Assembly (NCBI RefSeq): GCF_023150235.1
Contig: NZ_JAKLLH010000014.1
Location: 84,052 to 148,051 of the forward strand
Source: Azonexus sp.
Lineage (GTDB): Bacteria; Pseudomonadota; Gammaproteobacteria; Burkholderiales; Rhodocyclaceae
Length of the DNA stretch: 64,000 nt
Direction of reading: 5' to 3'
Shown: one piece after another, positions 52,019 to 61,787 of the stretch
Position numbering within the stretch: position 1 is the first letter of the stretch
How the letters are laid out: each line of letters starts with the position of its first letter
Translations under genes and position numbers: made by a program
The notes under the pieces: model-generated
Told to the model about the DNA's origin: nothing
Database searches by the model: none
The model's input: the letters and a program-made list of their open reading frames with translations, nothing else

Positions 52019-54202
52019 ATGTCAGATATTCTTGCTCATCTAAACCCGCCACAATTGCAGGCGGTGACCCTGCCGCCGGTGCCCGCCCTGATTCTCGCCG
52101 GAGCCGGCAGCGGCAAAACGCGGGTCTTGACCACGCGCATCGCCTGGCTGCTGTCGACCAACCAGATCAGCCCGCACGCGGTGCTGGCGGTGACCTTCAC
52201 CAACAAGGCGGCCAAGGAAATGAGCGTACGGCTGGCCGCGACCGTGCCGTTCAATGTGCGCAGCCTGTGGATCGGTACCTTTCACGGCCTCTGTAACCGG
52301 ATGCTGCGCGCACATTTCCGCGAGGCCGGGCTGCCGCAGACCTTCCAGATCCTCGATAGCGGCGATCAGCTGGCGATGGTCAAGCGCCTGCTCAAGAACC
52401 TGAATATCGACGACGAAAAATATCCGCCGCGCGAGCTGTGCCACTTTTTCAATGGGCACAAGGAACAGGGCGTGCGCGCGGCGCAGGCGCAGGCCTACGA
52501 CAGCTATACGCAAAAGCGCGTCGAGCTTTACGCCGAATACGAAGCCCAGTGCAACCGCGAAGGCGTCTGCGATTTTGCCGAACTGCTGCTGCGCTGCTAC
52601 GAACTGCTCTCGCGCAACGAGCCGCTGCGCCAGCATTACCAGGCGCGCTTCCGCACCATCCTGGTCGACGAGTTCCAGGATACCAACCGTTTGCAATATG
52701 CCTGGCTCAAGCTGCTGGCCGGCGGCGGCGCCAGCATTTTCGCGGTCGGCGACGACGATCAGTCGATCTACCGCTTCCGCGGCGCCGAGGTCGGCAACAT
52801 GCGCGAATTCGAGCGCGATTACGCCGGCCCGAATGTGATTCGCCTGGAACAGAACTATCGTTCGCACGGCAATATCCTGGCGGCGGCCAATGCGCTGATC
52901 AAAAACAACAGCGACCGCCTGGGCAAGAACCTGTGGACCGATGCCGGCGATGGCGAACCGATCCGCGTCTATGACGGCTATTCCGACCTCGACGAAGCGC
53001 GTTTCGTCGTCGATGAAGTGCGCGAATTGATCCGCGACGGCGTCAGCCCGACCCAGATCGCGCTGCTCTACCGCTCGAACGCGCAGTCGCGGGTGCTCGA
53101 ACACGAATTGTTCACCCGCGCCGTGCCGTACAAGGTTTATGGCGGCTTGCGCTTCTTCGAGCGTCAGGAAATCAAGCATGCGCTGGCCTATTTGCGCCTG
53201 CTCGGCAACCCGGACGACGACACCGCCTTCCTGCGCGTGGTCAATTTCCCGACGCGTGGCATCGGCGCCCGTTCGCTGGAAAGCCTGCAGGCGGCAGCGC
53301 ACCAGATGAATTGCAGCCTCTACAACGCCGCGGCCTCGCTTTCCGGCAAGGCCGGGCAGGCGGTCGGCGCCTTCATCCGGCTGATCGAAGGTGTCCGTCA
53401 AGAAAGCGAAAAACTGCGTTTGCCAGAAATCATCAAGCACGTTCTTGAACGCTCAGGCCTGCGGACGCATTATCAAAATGAAAAAGACGGCCAGGAACGG
53501 CTGGAGAACCTCGATGAACTGATCACCGCTGCCGCCACCTTCGTCGACGACGACGGCGTGGTGATGAGTGTCGAAGGCGAGGGCGGGGCGCTTGCCTCCT
53601 TCCTCGCGCACGCCTCGCTCGAAGCCGGCGAACACCAGGCCGGCGAAGGCCAGGAAGCGGTGCAGCTGATGACCGTGCATGCGGCCAAGGGGCTGGAATT
53701 CGACGCGGTGTTCATCACCGGCCTTGAGCAAGGGCTGTTCCCGCATGAAAACGCGGTGTCCGAAGGCGAAGCCGGGCTGCAGGAAGAGCGGCGGCTGATG
53801 TATGTGGCCGTCACCCGCGCCCGCCAGCGGCTCTACCTGTGCCATGCGCAAAGCCGGATGCTGCATGGACAGACGCGTTACTGCACCGCGTCGTCCTTCC
53901 TCGAAGAAATCCCCGGACAACTGCTGCGTCACCTGGGGCAGCGCCCGAGCGGCCGCGCCGTGCCTGGCGGTGCGGGGGGCTGGAGCGGCACTTCCGGCGG
54001 CAAGGCGAGCGCCGAGCGCAGCGAGAATGCCCTGCCCAGCAGCCTGCGCATCGGGCTCAACGTGCACCATGCCAAGTTCGGCGCCGGGGTCATCGTCGCC
54101 AGCGAAGGGCGCGGTGCCGATGCCCGGGTGCAGGTCAATTTCGGCGGTGCCACCGGGATGAAATGGCTGGCGCTGGAGTACGCCAAGCTGACGCCGGTCT
54201 GA
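52019..54202 (+). CDS. uvrD: UvrD/Rep-family DNA helicase
   Basis: A 727-residue superfamily 1A helicase. Walker A is GAGSGKTRVL, motif Ib/II TILVDEFQDTNRLQY, motif III FAVGDDDQSIYRFRGAE, motif IV QNYRSH, and motif VI YVAVTRARQRLYL. The C-terminal Tudor-like RIGLNVHHAKFGAGVIVASE supports UvrD rather than Rep. It unwinds DNA in repair. The start is at ATG 52019, without a good ribosome site. Confidence 0.93.
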   Translation: MSDILAHLNPPQLQAVTLPPVPALILAGAGSGKTRVLTTRIAWLLSTNQISPHAVLAVTFTNKAAKEMSVRLAATVPFNVRSLWIGTFHGLCNRMLRAHFREAGLPQTFQILDSGDQLAMVKRLLKNLNIDDEKYPPRELCHFFNGHKEQGVRAAQAQAYDSYTQKRVELYAEYEAQCNREGVCDFAELLLRCYELLSRNEPLRQHYQARFRTILVDEFQDTNRLQYAWLKLLAGGGASIFAVGDDDQSIYRFRGAEVGNMREFERDYAGPNVIRLEQNYRSHGNILAAANALIKNNSDRLGKNLWTDAGDGEPIRVYDGYSDLDEARFVVDEVRELIRDGVSPTQIALLYRSNAQSRVLEHELFTRAVPYKVYGGLRFFERQEIKHALAYLRLLGNPDDDTAFLRVVNFPTRGIGARSLESLQAAAHQMNCSLYNAAASLSGKAGQAVGAFIRLIEGVRQESEKLRLPEIIKHVLERSGLRTHYQNEKDGQERLENLDELITAAATFVDDDGVVMSVEGEGGALASFLAHASLEAGEHQAGEGQEAVQLMTVHAAKGLEFDAVFITGLEQGLFPHENAVSEGEAGLQEERRLMYVAVTRARQRLYLCHAQSRMLHGQTRYCTASSFLEEIPGQLLRHLGQRPSGRAVPGGAGGWSGTSGGKASAERSENALPSSLRIGLNVHHAKFGAGVIVASEGRGADARVQVNFGGATGMKWLALEYAKLTPV

Positions 54203-54222
54203 AATTCGCCGCCCGATTGCGA

Positions 54223-54264
54223 AAAATGGTGATTTTCACGGTCGACCGTGAAAATCACCATTTT
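54223..54264. repeat. 42-bp perfect palindrome, dispersed repeat family
   Basis: The left half AAAATGGTGATTTTCACGGT plus C mirrors the right half GACCGTGAAAATCACCATTT plus T. The palindrome is centred on GGTC|GACC at 54243/54244, 21 bases after the uvrD stop. It has no loop, so it can form a cruciform or, in RNA, a hairpin. Confidence 0.92.
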
Positions 54265-54367
54265 CCCGTGCGGGGCACGGTGGAAGGCCGGCGGTGGCGG
54301 TGATACTCTCCGGCATCCGGTATGAAAAAAGCCATCGGCGACCGATAAAAAGCAGGAGGAGAGGACC

Positions 54368-55342
54368 ATGACCAGGGCGATTCGTTTCGAGCGGGTGGGC
54401 GGCCCCGAAGTGCTGCAATTGCAAACCGTCGAGCTGCCGCCGCCGGCAGCCGGCGAGGCGACGATCCGGCATGCGGCGATCGGGCTCAACTTCATCGACG
54501 TTTACCATCGTACCGGGCTCTATCCGCTGCCCCTGCCGGCCGGGATCGGTCTCGAGGCGGCCGGCGTGGTCGAGGCGGTCGGCGAAGGCGTCACCGAGGT
54601 CGCCGTCGGCGACCGCGTCGCCTACGCCGGCGGCCCGGTCGGGGCCTACGCCGAAGCGCGCAACCTGCCGGCACACCGGTTGTTGCGGCTGCCTGAGGAG
54701 ATTTTCTTCGACACCGCGGCGGCGATGATGCTGCAAGGCCTGACCGCCGCCTACCTGCTGCGCCGGACTTATCGCGTGCAGCCCGGCGACGCGGTGCTGA
54801 TCCACGCCGCTGCCGGTGGGGTCGGCCTGATTGCCTGCCAGTGGGCACGCGCGCTCGGGGCGACGGTGATCGGCACCGTCGGTTCGCCGGCCAAGGCCGA
54901 GCTGGCCCGGGCGCACGGTTGTCAGCACGTGATCGACTACAGCCGCGAGGATTTTGCTGCCCGCGTCCGCGACATCACCGGCGGCGCCGGCGTTGCGGTG
55001 GTCTATGACGGTGTCGGCAAGGACACCTTCGCCGGCTCGCTCGACTGCCTGCGGCCGCTGGGGATGATGGTTTCCTACGGCAACGCTTCGGGGCCGGTGC
55101 CGCCGGTGGACTTGGTCCAGCTGTCGCAGAAGGGCTCGCTGTTCATCACCCGGCCGACGCTGATGACCTACACCGCCCGCCGCGAGGATTTGCTGGCGCT
55201 CGGCGAGGAGCTGTTCGCGGTGGTTGCCGACGGGCGGGTGCGGATCGAGGTGCATCAGCGCTACGCGCTGGCCGATGCGGCGCATGCGCACCGCGACCTG
55301 GAGGCGCGGCGCACCACCGGTTCGACCATCTTTCTTCCCTGA
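54368..55342 (+). CDS. qor: NADPH:quinone oxidoreductase
   Basis: A 324-residue zinc-free medium-chain reductase of the zeta-crystallin type. NFIDVYHRTGLYPLPLP, the Rossmann motif HAAAGGVGLIACQWARALGA and SRVD-like C-terminal DAAHAHRDLEARRTTGSTIF are typical. It transfers one or two electrons to quinones with NADPH. Separated from uvrD by the palindrome; ribosome site AGGAGGAGAGG. Confidence 0.92.
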   Translation: MTRAIRFERVGGPEVLQLQTVELPPPAAGEATIRHAAIGLNFIDVYHRTGLYPLPLPAGIGLEAAGVVEAVGEGVTEVAVGDRVAYAGGPVGAYAEARNLPAHRLLRLPEEIFFDTAAAMMLQGLTAAYLLRRTYRVQPGDAVLIHAAAGGVGLIACQWARALGATVIGTVGSPAKAELARAHGCQHVIDYSREDFAARVRDITGGAGVAVVYDGVGKDTFAGSLDCLRPLGMMVSYGNASGPVPPVDLVQLSQKGSLFITRPTLMTYTARREDLLALGEELFAVVADGRVRIEVHQRYALADAAHAHRDLEARRTTGSTIFLP

Positions 55343-55505
55343 TTTGCCTTTTTCCTTTTGACGACCGACGCACGATGGCCAAAGCGAACGCCGATTTCTC
55401 CCCCCCGCATTTTTTCCTTCCTCCCCGCCAGCCTGGAGACCTGCCCGTACCGGCCTTTGGTCCTCGTGCTGTCACGGTTCGGCTGCCCGTTGCCGGAGCA
55501 AGGGC

Positions 55506-56132
55506 ATGAAGGCCTTTCTCGTCGCCAACCCCAAGGGCGGTTCCGGTAAAAGCACGCTGGCTACCCAACTGGCCGGTTATTTCGCCGCTCAGCGGCGCGA
55601 GGTGATGCTGGGCGACATCGATCGCCAGCAGTCGGCGCGCGAGTGGCTACAGACGCGGCCTTTCGAGTTGCCGACTATCGATACCTGGGACATCGGCCCC
55701 GACCGGATTGCCCGCCCGCCCAAGGGCACCACGCACGTGGTGCTCGATACGCCGGCCGGACTGCACGGCAAGGCGCTGGAAAAAGTGCTCAAGCTGTCGA
55801 CACGGGTGATCGTTCCGGTGCAGCCGTCGACCTTCGACATGCGGGCGACCCGAGATTTTCTTGCCGCCCTGCTCGATGAAAAGGCGGTGCGCAAGGGGCG
55901 GGCCGATGTCGCGGTCATTGGTATGCGCGTCGATGCGCGCACCCGTGCCGCCGGCGAGCTGGAGCAGTTTCTTGCCGGCTTCGATCTGCCGGTGCTGACC
56001 TATCTGCGCAATACCCAGCTCTATGTCCAGGCTGCCGCCAGCGGCATGACCCTGTTCGACCTGCCACCGGGGCGCGTCGCCCGCGATCTGGCGCAGTGGC
56101 AGCCGATCATCGACTGGGCCGAGGCCGGCTGA
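55506..56132 (+). CDS. ParA-family ATPase, orphan
   Basis: A 208-residue deviant Walker A ATPase (NPKGGSGKSTLATQLAG) with the second motif VVLDTPAGLHG and DIDRQQSARE. No ParB-like gene or DNA-binding partner is adjacent, so it is probably not chromosome partitioning ParA. Stand-alone members of this small type position or regulate other complexes. Ribosome site GGAGCAAGGGC. Confidence 0.85.
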   Translation: MKAFLVANPKGGSGKSTLATQLAGYFAAQRREVMLGDIDRQQSAREWLQTRPFELPTIDTWDIGPDRIARPPKGTTHVVLDTPAGLHGKALEKVLKLSTRVIVPVQPSTFDMRATRDFLAALLDEKAVRKGRADVAVIGMRVDARTRAAGELEQFLAGFDLPVLTYLRNTQLYVQAAASGMTLFDLPPGRVARDLAQWQPIIDWAEAG

Positions 56133-56211
56133 GTGCCTTTGGTCCGGAAGCCCAGCCTGAACAAGCCGTCTCGATGCAGATTTTCTGCCTGAACGTTTCA
56201 AGGAAAGCCCC

Positions 56212-56964
56212 ATGAGCGACACGACTTCCCCCATTCTCTCTTCCCTGGCCGACGGCATCCTGCAGCTCAGCTTCAACCGGCCTGCCCGGCGCAATGCGCT
56301 GAACGGGGAAATGTACCTGCAACTGACCGAGGCGATTGGCGCGGCTATCGACGACCCCGCGGTAAAGGTCATTTTCCTGCAGGGCAGCCAGGGAGTTTTC
56401 ACCGCTGGCAACGACCTTGGCGATTTCAGCCCGCTACCCGACGAACTCCTGGCCATGCGTCTGTTCCGCGTTCTCGCCGGGTGCTTCAAACCGGTTGTCG
56501 CGGCGGTCGAAGGTCTGGCCATCGGGATTGGCAGCACCTTGCTCGGGCATTGCGATTTTGCTTTTGCCGGCGCTTCGACCCGCTTTGCCACGCCCTTCGT
56601 CAAACTTGGCGTCTGTGCCGAAGGTGCTTCCAGCCTGCTTCTGCCCGCCAGTGCCGGCTACAAGAAAGCGGCCAGCATCCTGCTCCTGGGCGATCCGTTC
56701 ACCGCCGCCGAAGCCCTTGCCGCCGGCTTGCTCACCGAAGTGGTCGAAGACGGCCAGGCCGCTGCCCACGGCCTGGCCGTGGCTGCGCGCCTCGCGGCAC
56801 AGCCACCCGAGGTGATCCAGACCGGAAAACGCCTCTTGAAAACGCCGCAACTCGATGCCGTCCGGGAGGCTTTCGCACGCGAGGAGGCGGCTTTCCTGCG
56901 CTTGCTCGCCGCCGAGCCGGCACAAACTGCCATCGCCGGCTTCCTGGCGCCGAAGAAATCCTAG
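56212..56964 (+). CDS. Enoyl-CoA hydratase/isomerase family protein
   Basis: A 250-residue crotonase-fold protein. The oxyanion-hole segments are GVFTAGNDLGDF and VEGLAIGIGSTLLGHCDFAF. One catalytic Glu expected for hydratases is not obvious, so isomerase or other activity is possible. FATPFVKLGVCAEGASSLLL matches the conserved C-terminal half. Ribosome site AAGGAAAG. It sits between parA and an MCP without pathway partners. Confidence 0.9.
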   Translation: MSDTTSPILSSLADGILQLSFNRPARRNALNGEMYLQLTEAIGAAIDDPAVKVIFLQGSQGVFTAGNDLGDFSPLPDELLAMRLFRVLAGCFKPVVAAVEGLAIGIGSTLLGHCDFAFAGASTRFATPFVKLGVCAEGASSLLLPASAGYKKAASILLLGDPFTAAEALAAGLLTEVVEDGQAAAHGLAVAARLAAQPPEVIQTGKRLLKTPQLDAVREAFAREEAAFLRLLAAEPAQTAIAGFLAPKKS

Positions 56965-57040
56965 GTGAATAATTTTCTTGTCGGTAAAATTGCCTTCTTT
57001 CAATACAGCTCTCAAGGCTGTGCATCAACACGGAACAGAG

Positions 57041-58666
57041 ATGAAAAATATAACTGTCGCAGCCCGGTTGGGGATTGGTTTTTCCGTTGTGATCCTGCTC
57101 TTGCTGGTGGTGGCCGCCATCGGTATTTCCCGCCTGTCCATCCTGAATGAAGATGTGGTGGTCATCGAAAAAAAGGTCGAGATGGTCAGTTTGAGTAACG
57201 ACATCATCCAGAAAACCTTCCAGATCGGTATTTCGTTACGCAACATGATGCTGGCCGAGAATACCGACGATGTGCGCAAGCAGAAGACGCAGGTGCTGGA
57301 ACATCGCGCCGCGATCATGAAGGATGTCGAAAAGCTCTGGCCGCTGGTGGTCGACCCGAATGCGCGCCAGATTCTGGAAAAAGCCAAGGCCGAGCGCACC
57401 CGCTACATCGACGGCCAGGATAAGTTGATCAGCCTGATCGAGGCCGGCACCCTGGAGGATGCGCGCACTTATCTCAACAAGGAACTGCGCCCGATTCTTC
57501 GTCGCTATCAGGAGGCGCTGCGTGAATTCAACCAATATCAGAATGGGTTGGTGATTCAGGCCGGTAATAGTGCCCACGAGCACAACACCAGCGCCCGTAT
57601 CCTGACCCTGGTGGTGGTCGCGCTGGCGCTCGCCGTCTCGGTCTCGCTCGCGCTCTGGGTCATTCGTTCGGTCACCGGCCCGCTCGGCGGCGAGCCGGAC
57701 GCGGCTCGCGAGGTCATCGAACGTATCGCCCAGGGCGACCTGACCGGGAGTATTCCGGTGCGCAACGGCGACAAGGGCAGCCTGATGGTTTCCACCCAGC
57801 GCATGCAGAATAATTTGCGGCGCATGCTGGCCGACCTGCGCGACAACGCCGACGGCGTGGCTTCGGCCGCGCAGGAAATGGCGAGCGCCTCCAGTCAGGT
57901 GGCGGTGGCCACCAGCCGTCAATCGGAAGCCGCGTCGTCAATGGCGGCGGCGGTCGAGGAAATGACGGTTTCCATCAGCCAGGTATCCGATAGCGCCAGG
58001 GAAGCGCACGGCGTCACCTCGCAGACCGGTGGTCTGTCGCAGGAAGGCAGCCGCGCGATTGAAGATACGGTGGCCGAAATGCAGCGTATCTCGACGACCG
58101 TTGACGCCGCATCGCGCAATATCCGCGAGATGGGCGAGCATTCGGAGCGCATCAGCAGCATCGTCGGCGTGATCAAGGACGTCGCCGATCAGACCAATCT
58201 CCTCGCCCTCAACGCCGCCATCGAAGCCGCTCGCGCCGGCGAGCAGGGGCGTGGCTTTGCCGTCGTTGCCGACGAGGTCAGGAAACTTGCCGAGCGGACC
58301 GCCAAGGCCACCACCGAAATTTCGGAAATGATCGTGGCCGTGCAGGGCAGTGTGCACCAGGCGGTAGCAACCATGGAGCAGACGGTGAGCCGGGTCGAGG
58401 ACGGCGTCTCGCTTGCTCGCCGCACCAGCGAATCCATCGTCGCCATCAATGAAGGCGCACAGCGGGTGCTGGGAACCGTTTCCGATATTTCCGACGCCCT
58501 GCGCGAACAATCGGTGGCCAGTAACGATATCGCCACCAATGTCGAGAATATCGCCCAGATGTCCGAGGAAAACAGCAGCGCCATTCGCTCCGCCGCCGAC
58601 ACCGCTGCCCACCTGGAAAAACTGGCAGCCGATACGCGCAGCGCCATTGCCACCTTCCGGCTTTGA
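57041..58666 (+). CDS. Methyl-accepting chemotaxis protein
   Basis: A 541-residue receptor. TM1 near 12-32 ([18 protein letters not shown]), a four-helix-bundle type periplasmic domain to about 188, and TM2 near 189-209 ([19 protein letters not shown]) are followed by HAMP. The signalling domain tip is [20 protein letters not shown] and [19 protein letters not shown]. The start is ATG 57041 ([10 protein letters not shown]); an earlier in-frame start lacks a ribosome site. Ligand unknown. Confidence 0.92.
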   Translation: MKNITVAARLGIGFSVVILLLLVVAAIGISRLSILNEDVVVIEKKVEMVSLSNDIIQKTFQIGISLRNMMLAENTDDVRKQKTQVLEHRAAIMKDVEKLWPLVVDPNARQILEKAKAERTRYIDGQDKLISLIEAGTLEDARTYLNKELRPILRRYQEALREFNQYQNGLVIQAGNSAHEHNTSARILTLVVVALALAVSVSLALWVIRSVTGPLGGEPDAAREVIERIAQGDLTGSIPVRNGDKGSLMVSTQRMQNNLRRMLADLRDNADGVASAAQEMASASSQVAVATSRQSEAASSMAAAVEEMTVSISQVSDSAREAHGVTSQTGGLSQEGSRAIEDTVAEMQRISTTVDAASRNIREMGEHSERISSIVGVIKDVADQTNLLALNAAIEAARAGEQGRGFAVVADEVRKLAERTAKATTEISEMIVAVQGSVHQAVATMEQTVSRVEDGVSLARRTSESIVAINEGAQRVLGTVSDISDALREQSVASNDIATNVENIAQMSEENSSAIRSAADTAAHLEKLAADTRSAIATFRL

Positions 58667-58710
58667 GCGCCGGGGCTTCGACCGACTACGCTATCGACAG
58701 GAGACATGGC

Positions 58711-59385
58711 ATGTACGACCTCTACCTCGGCAACAAGAATTACTCCTCGTGGTCGCTACGCCCCTGGCTGGTGATGAAGCACTTCGGCATCCCCTTTCGC
58801 GAACACCTGGTCTCGGTCGCCGGCCGGCCGTTCAACCCGGCGCTGAAGCCGATCGCCGGCAACGGCCGGGTCCCCTGCCTGCACCACGCCGACGGCTTCC
58901 AGGTCTGGGACAGCCTGGCGATCATCGAAACCCTGGCCGAAAGCGAAGCGCGCATCTGGCCCGCCGATCCGCGCGCCCGGGCCCGCGCCCGCAGCCTCAG
59001 TGCCGAAATGCACGCCGGCTTCAGCGCCCTGCGCAGCGCGCTGCCGATGAATCTCAAGCTGCGCCTGCGCGGCAAGCCGGCCGAACCCGACGTACAGCGC
59101 GACATCGACCGGGTCGGCGAAATCTGGGAAAGCACCCGCCGCGAGTTCGCCGCCGACGGCGGCCCCTGGCTGTTCGGCGAATTCTCGGCCGCCGACGCGA
59201 TGTTTGCCCCGATCGCCTGCCGCTTCGACAGCTACAACATCCCGCTCGCGCCGGCCGCTGCCGCCTATCGCGACACCCTGCTCGCCCATCCGGCCCTGCT
59301 GGAATGGCGGGCCGCCGCGCTGCAGGAAAACGAAGCCCATGCCCACTACGACCAACTGGCGGCAATCTACGGCGGGCCGCGCTAA
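58711..59385 (+). CDS. Glutathione S-transferase family protein
   Basis: A 224-residue protein with an N-terminal thioredoxin-like domain (YLGNKNYSSWSLRPWLVMKH) and a Ser likely to activate GSH. It continues with GNGRVPCLHHADGFQVWDSL, which holds the GSH-binding Pro and Asp/Ser, and a helical C-terminal domain (GPWLFGEFSAADAMFAPIAC). Substrate unknown. Ribosome site AGGAGAC. Confidence 0.9.
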   Translation: MYDLYLGNKNYSSWSLRPWLVMKHFGIPFREHLVSVAGRPFNPALKPIAGNGRVPCLHHADGFQVWDSLAIIETLAESEARIWPADPRARARARSLSAEMHAGFSALRSALPMNLKLRLRGKPAEPDVQRDIDRVGEIWESTRREFAADGGPWLFGEFSAADAMFAPIACRFDSYNIPLAPAAAAYRDTLLAHPALLEWRAAALQENEAHAHYDQLAAIYGGPR

Positions 59386-59404
59386 AGCCAGCCCGGCGAA
59401 AGGG

Positions 59405-59437
59405 GCGAAAACAGCCGATTTCCACGGTCGACCGTAG
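59405..59437. repeat. Partial dispersed repeat between GST and AraC genes
   Basis: GCGAAAACAGCCGATTTCCA is followed by CGGTCGACCGTA. It contains the GGTCGACC core and one flank; the other flank has decayed. It lies between convergent genes. Confidence 0.65.
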
Positions 59438-59521
59438 CTGGCGAAGAATTTCGACGGGCGCGGCCGTCCGGCCAGAGCACAAGACAAAGCGCCGCTTCGC
59501 CTCGCGGCCGGGGGGCAAGGC

Positions 59522-60595
59522 TCAGTCGCCGCCCCCGGCCGGCATTCCCGGAGCGCCTTCCGGCCTTTGCGCCGCACGGTACTGGCCGGGTGCGATCCCG
59601 GTCCATTTCTTGAACGCGCGGTAAAAGGCGCTGAGTTCGGTGAAACCCAGCGCGCAGGCGATTTCCGGCATGCTCAGGTGGGCCTCGCCGAGATAACCGA
59701 TCGCCAGATCGCGGCGCAGGTCGTCGAGGATCGTCCGGTAACGCGCGCCCTCGCGTTCCAGGCGGCGGCGCAGGGTCGCCGGCGAGACGTGCATCTGCTT
59801 GGCCAGCACCGGAAAATCGGGCCACGATTCCGGTGCGATTTCGCGCAGGCGCCGGCGGATCTGCGCGGTCACGCTCTCGCTGTTCTTGTAACGAACCAGG
59901 AAATTGGCCGGCGCCTGACGAAGAAAGGCCTTCATCGTCCGTTCGTTCTGGACATTGGGCATCGCCAGAAAAGCCGCGGCAAAGCAGACCCCGGTCCGAG
60001 CCTGATCGAAGCGCAAATCCTGCGCGAACAACACCCGCCACTCGTCGCTGTAGGCCGGCTCGGGGCAGCGGAAAGCGGCGTAATCGAGCGGAATCCGCCG
60101 TCCGACCAGCCAGCAGGCCAGGCCATGCACGATCAGCAGATAGGTGCCGTAGGAAAACGCGACCTTGGGCGGCCGCGCCATACCGGCGGCGCTCGCCGCC
60201 TCATGCAAGACGATCTGCGCCTGCTCGCCATCGACCCGCAGTTCGGCCTGCCAGTCGTCGAGAATCAGGTTGAAAAAGCGCAAGGCGCGGCGCAAGGCTC
60301 GCTCCAGCGTCTCGGCATGGATCAGGGTGTGGCACATCAGAGTGAAGCTGCCGGGGCGCATCGGGTGGCTGTCGAGCCCGAAAAACTCGTCGTCGATGAC
60401 CTGCGCGATGCCGTGCCAGAGCGTGCCGTAGTGCGCCGACGAGACCCGTGCCTGCGGCCAGGCCAGCAGTTCGGGACTGATCCCGGCGGCCTGCAGGATC
60501 GGCCGCTCGTCGATCCCCCGCCGGCGCAGGCAGGCCAGTGCCTCATCAACAAAAGCAATGGCAATCGTGCCCTTTTCACCGTGGATTTCGCGCAT
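59522..60595 (-). CDS. AraC-family transcriptional regulator
   Basis: A 357-residue regulator of the long AraC type, with an N-terminal arabinose-binding-like domain (PILQAAGISPELLAWPQARV) and a C-terminal pair of HTH motifs (QMHVSPATLRRRLEREGARY; MPEIACALGFTELSAFYRAF). It diverges from the SDR gene at 60731 and probably regulates the catabolic genes beside it. ATG 60595 is preferred to an in-frame start 17 codons upstream. Confidence 0.88.
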   Translation of the reverse strand: MREIHGEKGTIAIAFVDEALACLRRRGIDERPILQAAGISPELLAWPQARVSSAHYGTLWHGIAQVIDDEFFGLDSHPMRPGSFTLMCHTLIHAETLERALRRALRFFNLILDDWQAELRVDGEQAQIVLHEAASAAGMARPPKVAFSYGTYLLIVHGLACWLVGRRIPLDYAAFRCPEPAYSDEWRVLFAQDLRFDQARTGVCFAAAFLAMPNVQNERTMKAFLRQAPANFLVRYKNSESVTAQIRRRLREIAPESWPDFPVLAKQMHVSPATLRRRLEREGARYRTILDDLRRDLAIGYLGEAHLSMPEIACALGFTELSAFYRAFKKWTGIAPGQYRAAQRPEGAPGMPAGGGD

Positions 60596-60730
60596 CGCCG
60601 AAGGATGCCATAAGTCGCACGCCGAGGCTTTGTCTGAACAGCGCATTCAAGTTGATCGAATCCGGCAATGAAAGCGCTCCGCCACTTGCTTACAGTGCGC
60701 GCCCGAACCCTATAACCCAGGAGCGAGACC

Positions 60731-61507
60731 ATGAAAATCGAAGGAAATGTATTTGTCGTCACCGGCGGAGCCTCCGGGCTGGGCGCCGCCACTGCCCGCA
60801 TGATTGTTGCCGCCGGCGGCAAGGTCGTGCTGGCCGACGTAAACCCGGCAGCCGGCGCTCAGATCGAAACCGAACTCGGCGCATTGCGTGCCAACTCCGC
60901 CCGTTTCGTGCAGACCGATGTGACCAACGATGAAAGCGCCCGCAACGCCTTTGCCGTCGCCCAGTCGCTGGGCCAGCTGCGCGGCCTGGTCAATTGCGCC
61001 GGCGTCGCCCCGGCCGAGAAGGTGGTCGGCAAGGAAGGCGCGCACAAGCTGGAAAGCTTTGCCCGCACCATCAACATCAACTTGGTCGGCAGCTTCAACA
61101 TGATCCGTCTGGCCGCCGAAATCATGAGCGCCAGCGCTGCCGACGAAACCGGCGAACGCGGCGTCATCGTCAGCACCGCCTCGGTCGCCGCCTTTGACGG
61201 CCAGCTCGGCCAGGCCGGCTATGCCGCGTCCAAGGGCGGCGTCGTCTCGATGACCCTGCCGATTGCCCGCGAACTCGCCCGCTCCGGCATCCGCGTGATG
61301 ACCATCGCCCCGGGGATCATGGAAACCCCGATGCTGATGGGCATGCCGGCCGAAGTCCAGGAAGCCCTGGGCAAGATGGTTCCGTTCCCGTCGCGCATGG
61401 GCAAGCCGGCCGAATACGCCGCGCTGGTCGAACACATCTTCGCCAATCAATACCTCAACGGCGAAGTCATCCGCATGGATGGCGCGATTCGCATGGCCGC
61501 CAAGTAA
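60731..61507 (+). CDS. Short-chain dehydrogenase, HSD10-like hydroxyacyl-CoA type
   Basis: A 258-residue SDR. The cofactor motif is [15 protein letters not shown]; the acidic residue after beta-2 (VLADVN) favours NAD. The NCAGV motif, Ser in [12 protein letters not shown] and [11 protein letters not shown] supply the catalytic triad, and C-terminal [16 protein letters not shown] is like 3-hydroxyacyl-CoA dehydrogenase type 2. With the transporter and acyl-CoA dehydrogenase downstream it suggests degradation of an acyl-CoA intermediate. Confidence 0.9.
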   Translation: MKIEGNVFVVTGGASGLGAATARMIVAAGGKVVLADVNPAAGAQIETELGALRANSARFVQTDVTNDESARNAFAVAQSLGQLRGLVNCAGVAPAEKVVGKEGAHKLESFARTININLVGSFNMIRLAAEIMSASAADETGERGVIVSTASVAAFDGQLGQAGYAASKGGVVSMTLPIARELARSGIRVMTIAPGIMETPMLMGMPAEVQEALGKMVPFPSRMGKPAEYAALVEHIFANQYLNGEVIRMDGAIRMAAK

Positions 61508-61574
61508 GCAGACAGCGACCGCTCGCCAACGTCCGGCAACAGCCCGGACCCGCGCGGCGCAGCGGATCACCAGC

Positions 61575-61624
61575 GGTGCTTTTCCGACGGAAAGCACCAT
61601 GTCGCCCGGCGCTTGCCGGGCGAC
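61575..61624 (+). repeat. Two tandem hairpins after the SDR gene
   Basis: GGTGCTTT / AAAGCACC (61575-61598) followed by GTCGCCCGGC-GCTT-GCCGGGCGAC (61601-61624, perfect 10-bp stem). No T tract, so they may attenuate transcription or protect the 3' end. The rest of 61508-61787 holds no supported gene. Confidence 0.6.
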
Positions 61625-61787
61625 CCATCCAGATACGGCAGGGTGCAGCCTGCCAGAAACCAAGCCGCTTCGCCCTCCGGGCGCGGCAGTCTGGGCAATC
61701 CGGCCAGCAACCAGGGGAAACAGCCGGGTGATTCACCACGCGCGCCTATCCGGCGCCACTCATTAATCAAAATAAGGACAAAGGTCC

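Noticed and set aside
56965-57040. Possible flagellar (sigma-28) promoter before the chemoreceptor gene (GTCGGTAA)
   Set aside because: The -10 matches GCCGATAA at only six of eight positions and no TAAA-type -35 lies at the right distance.
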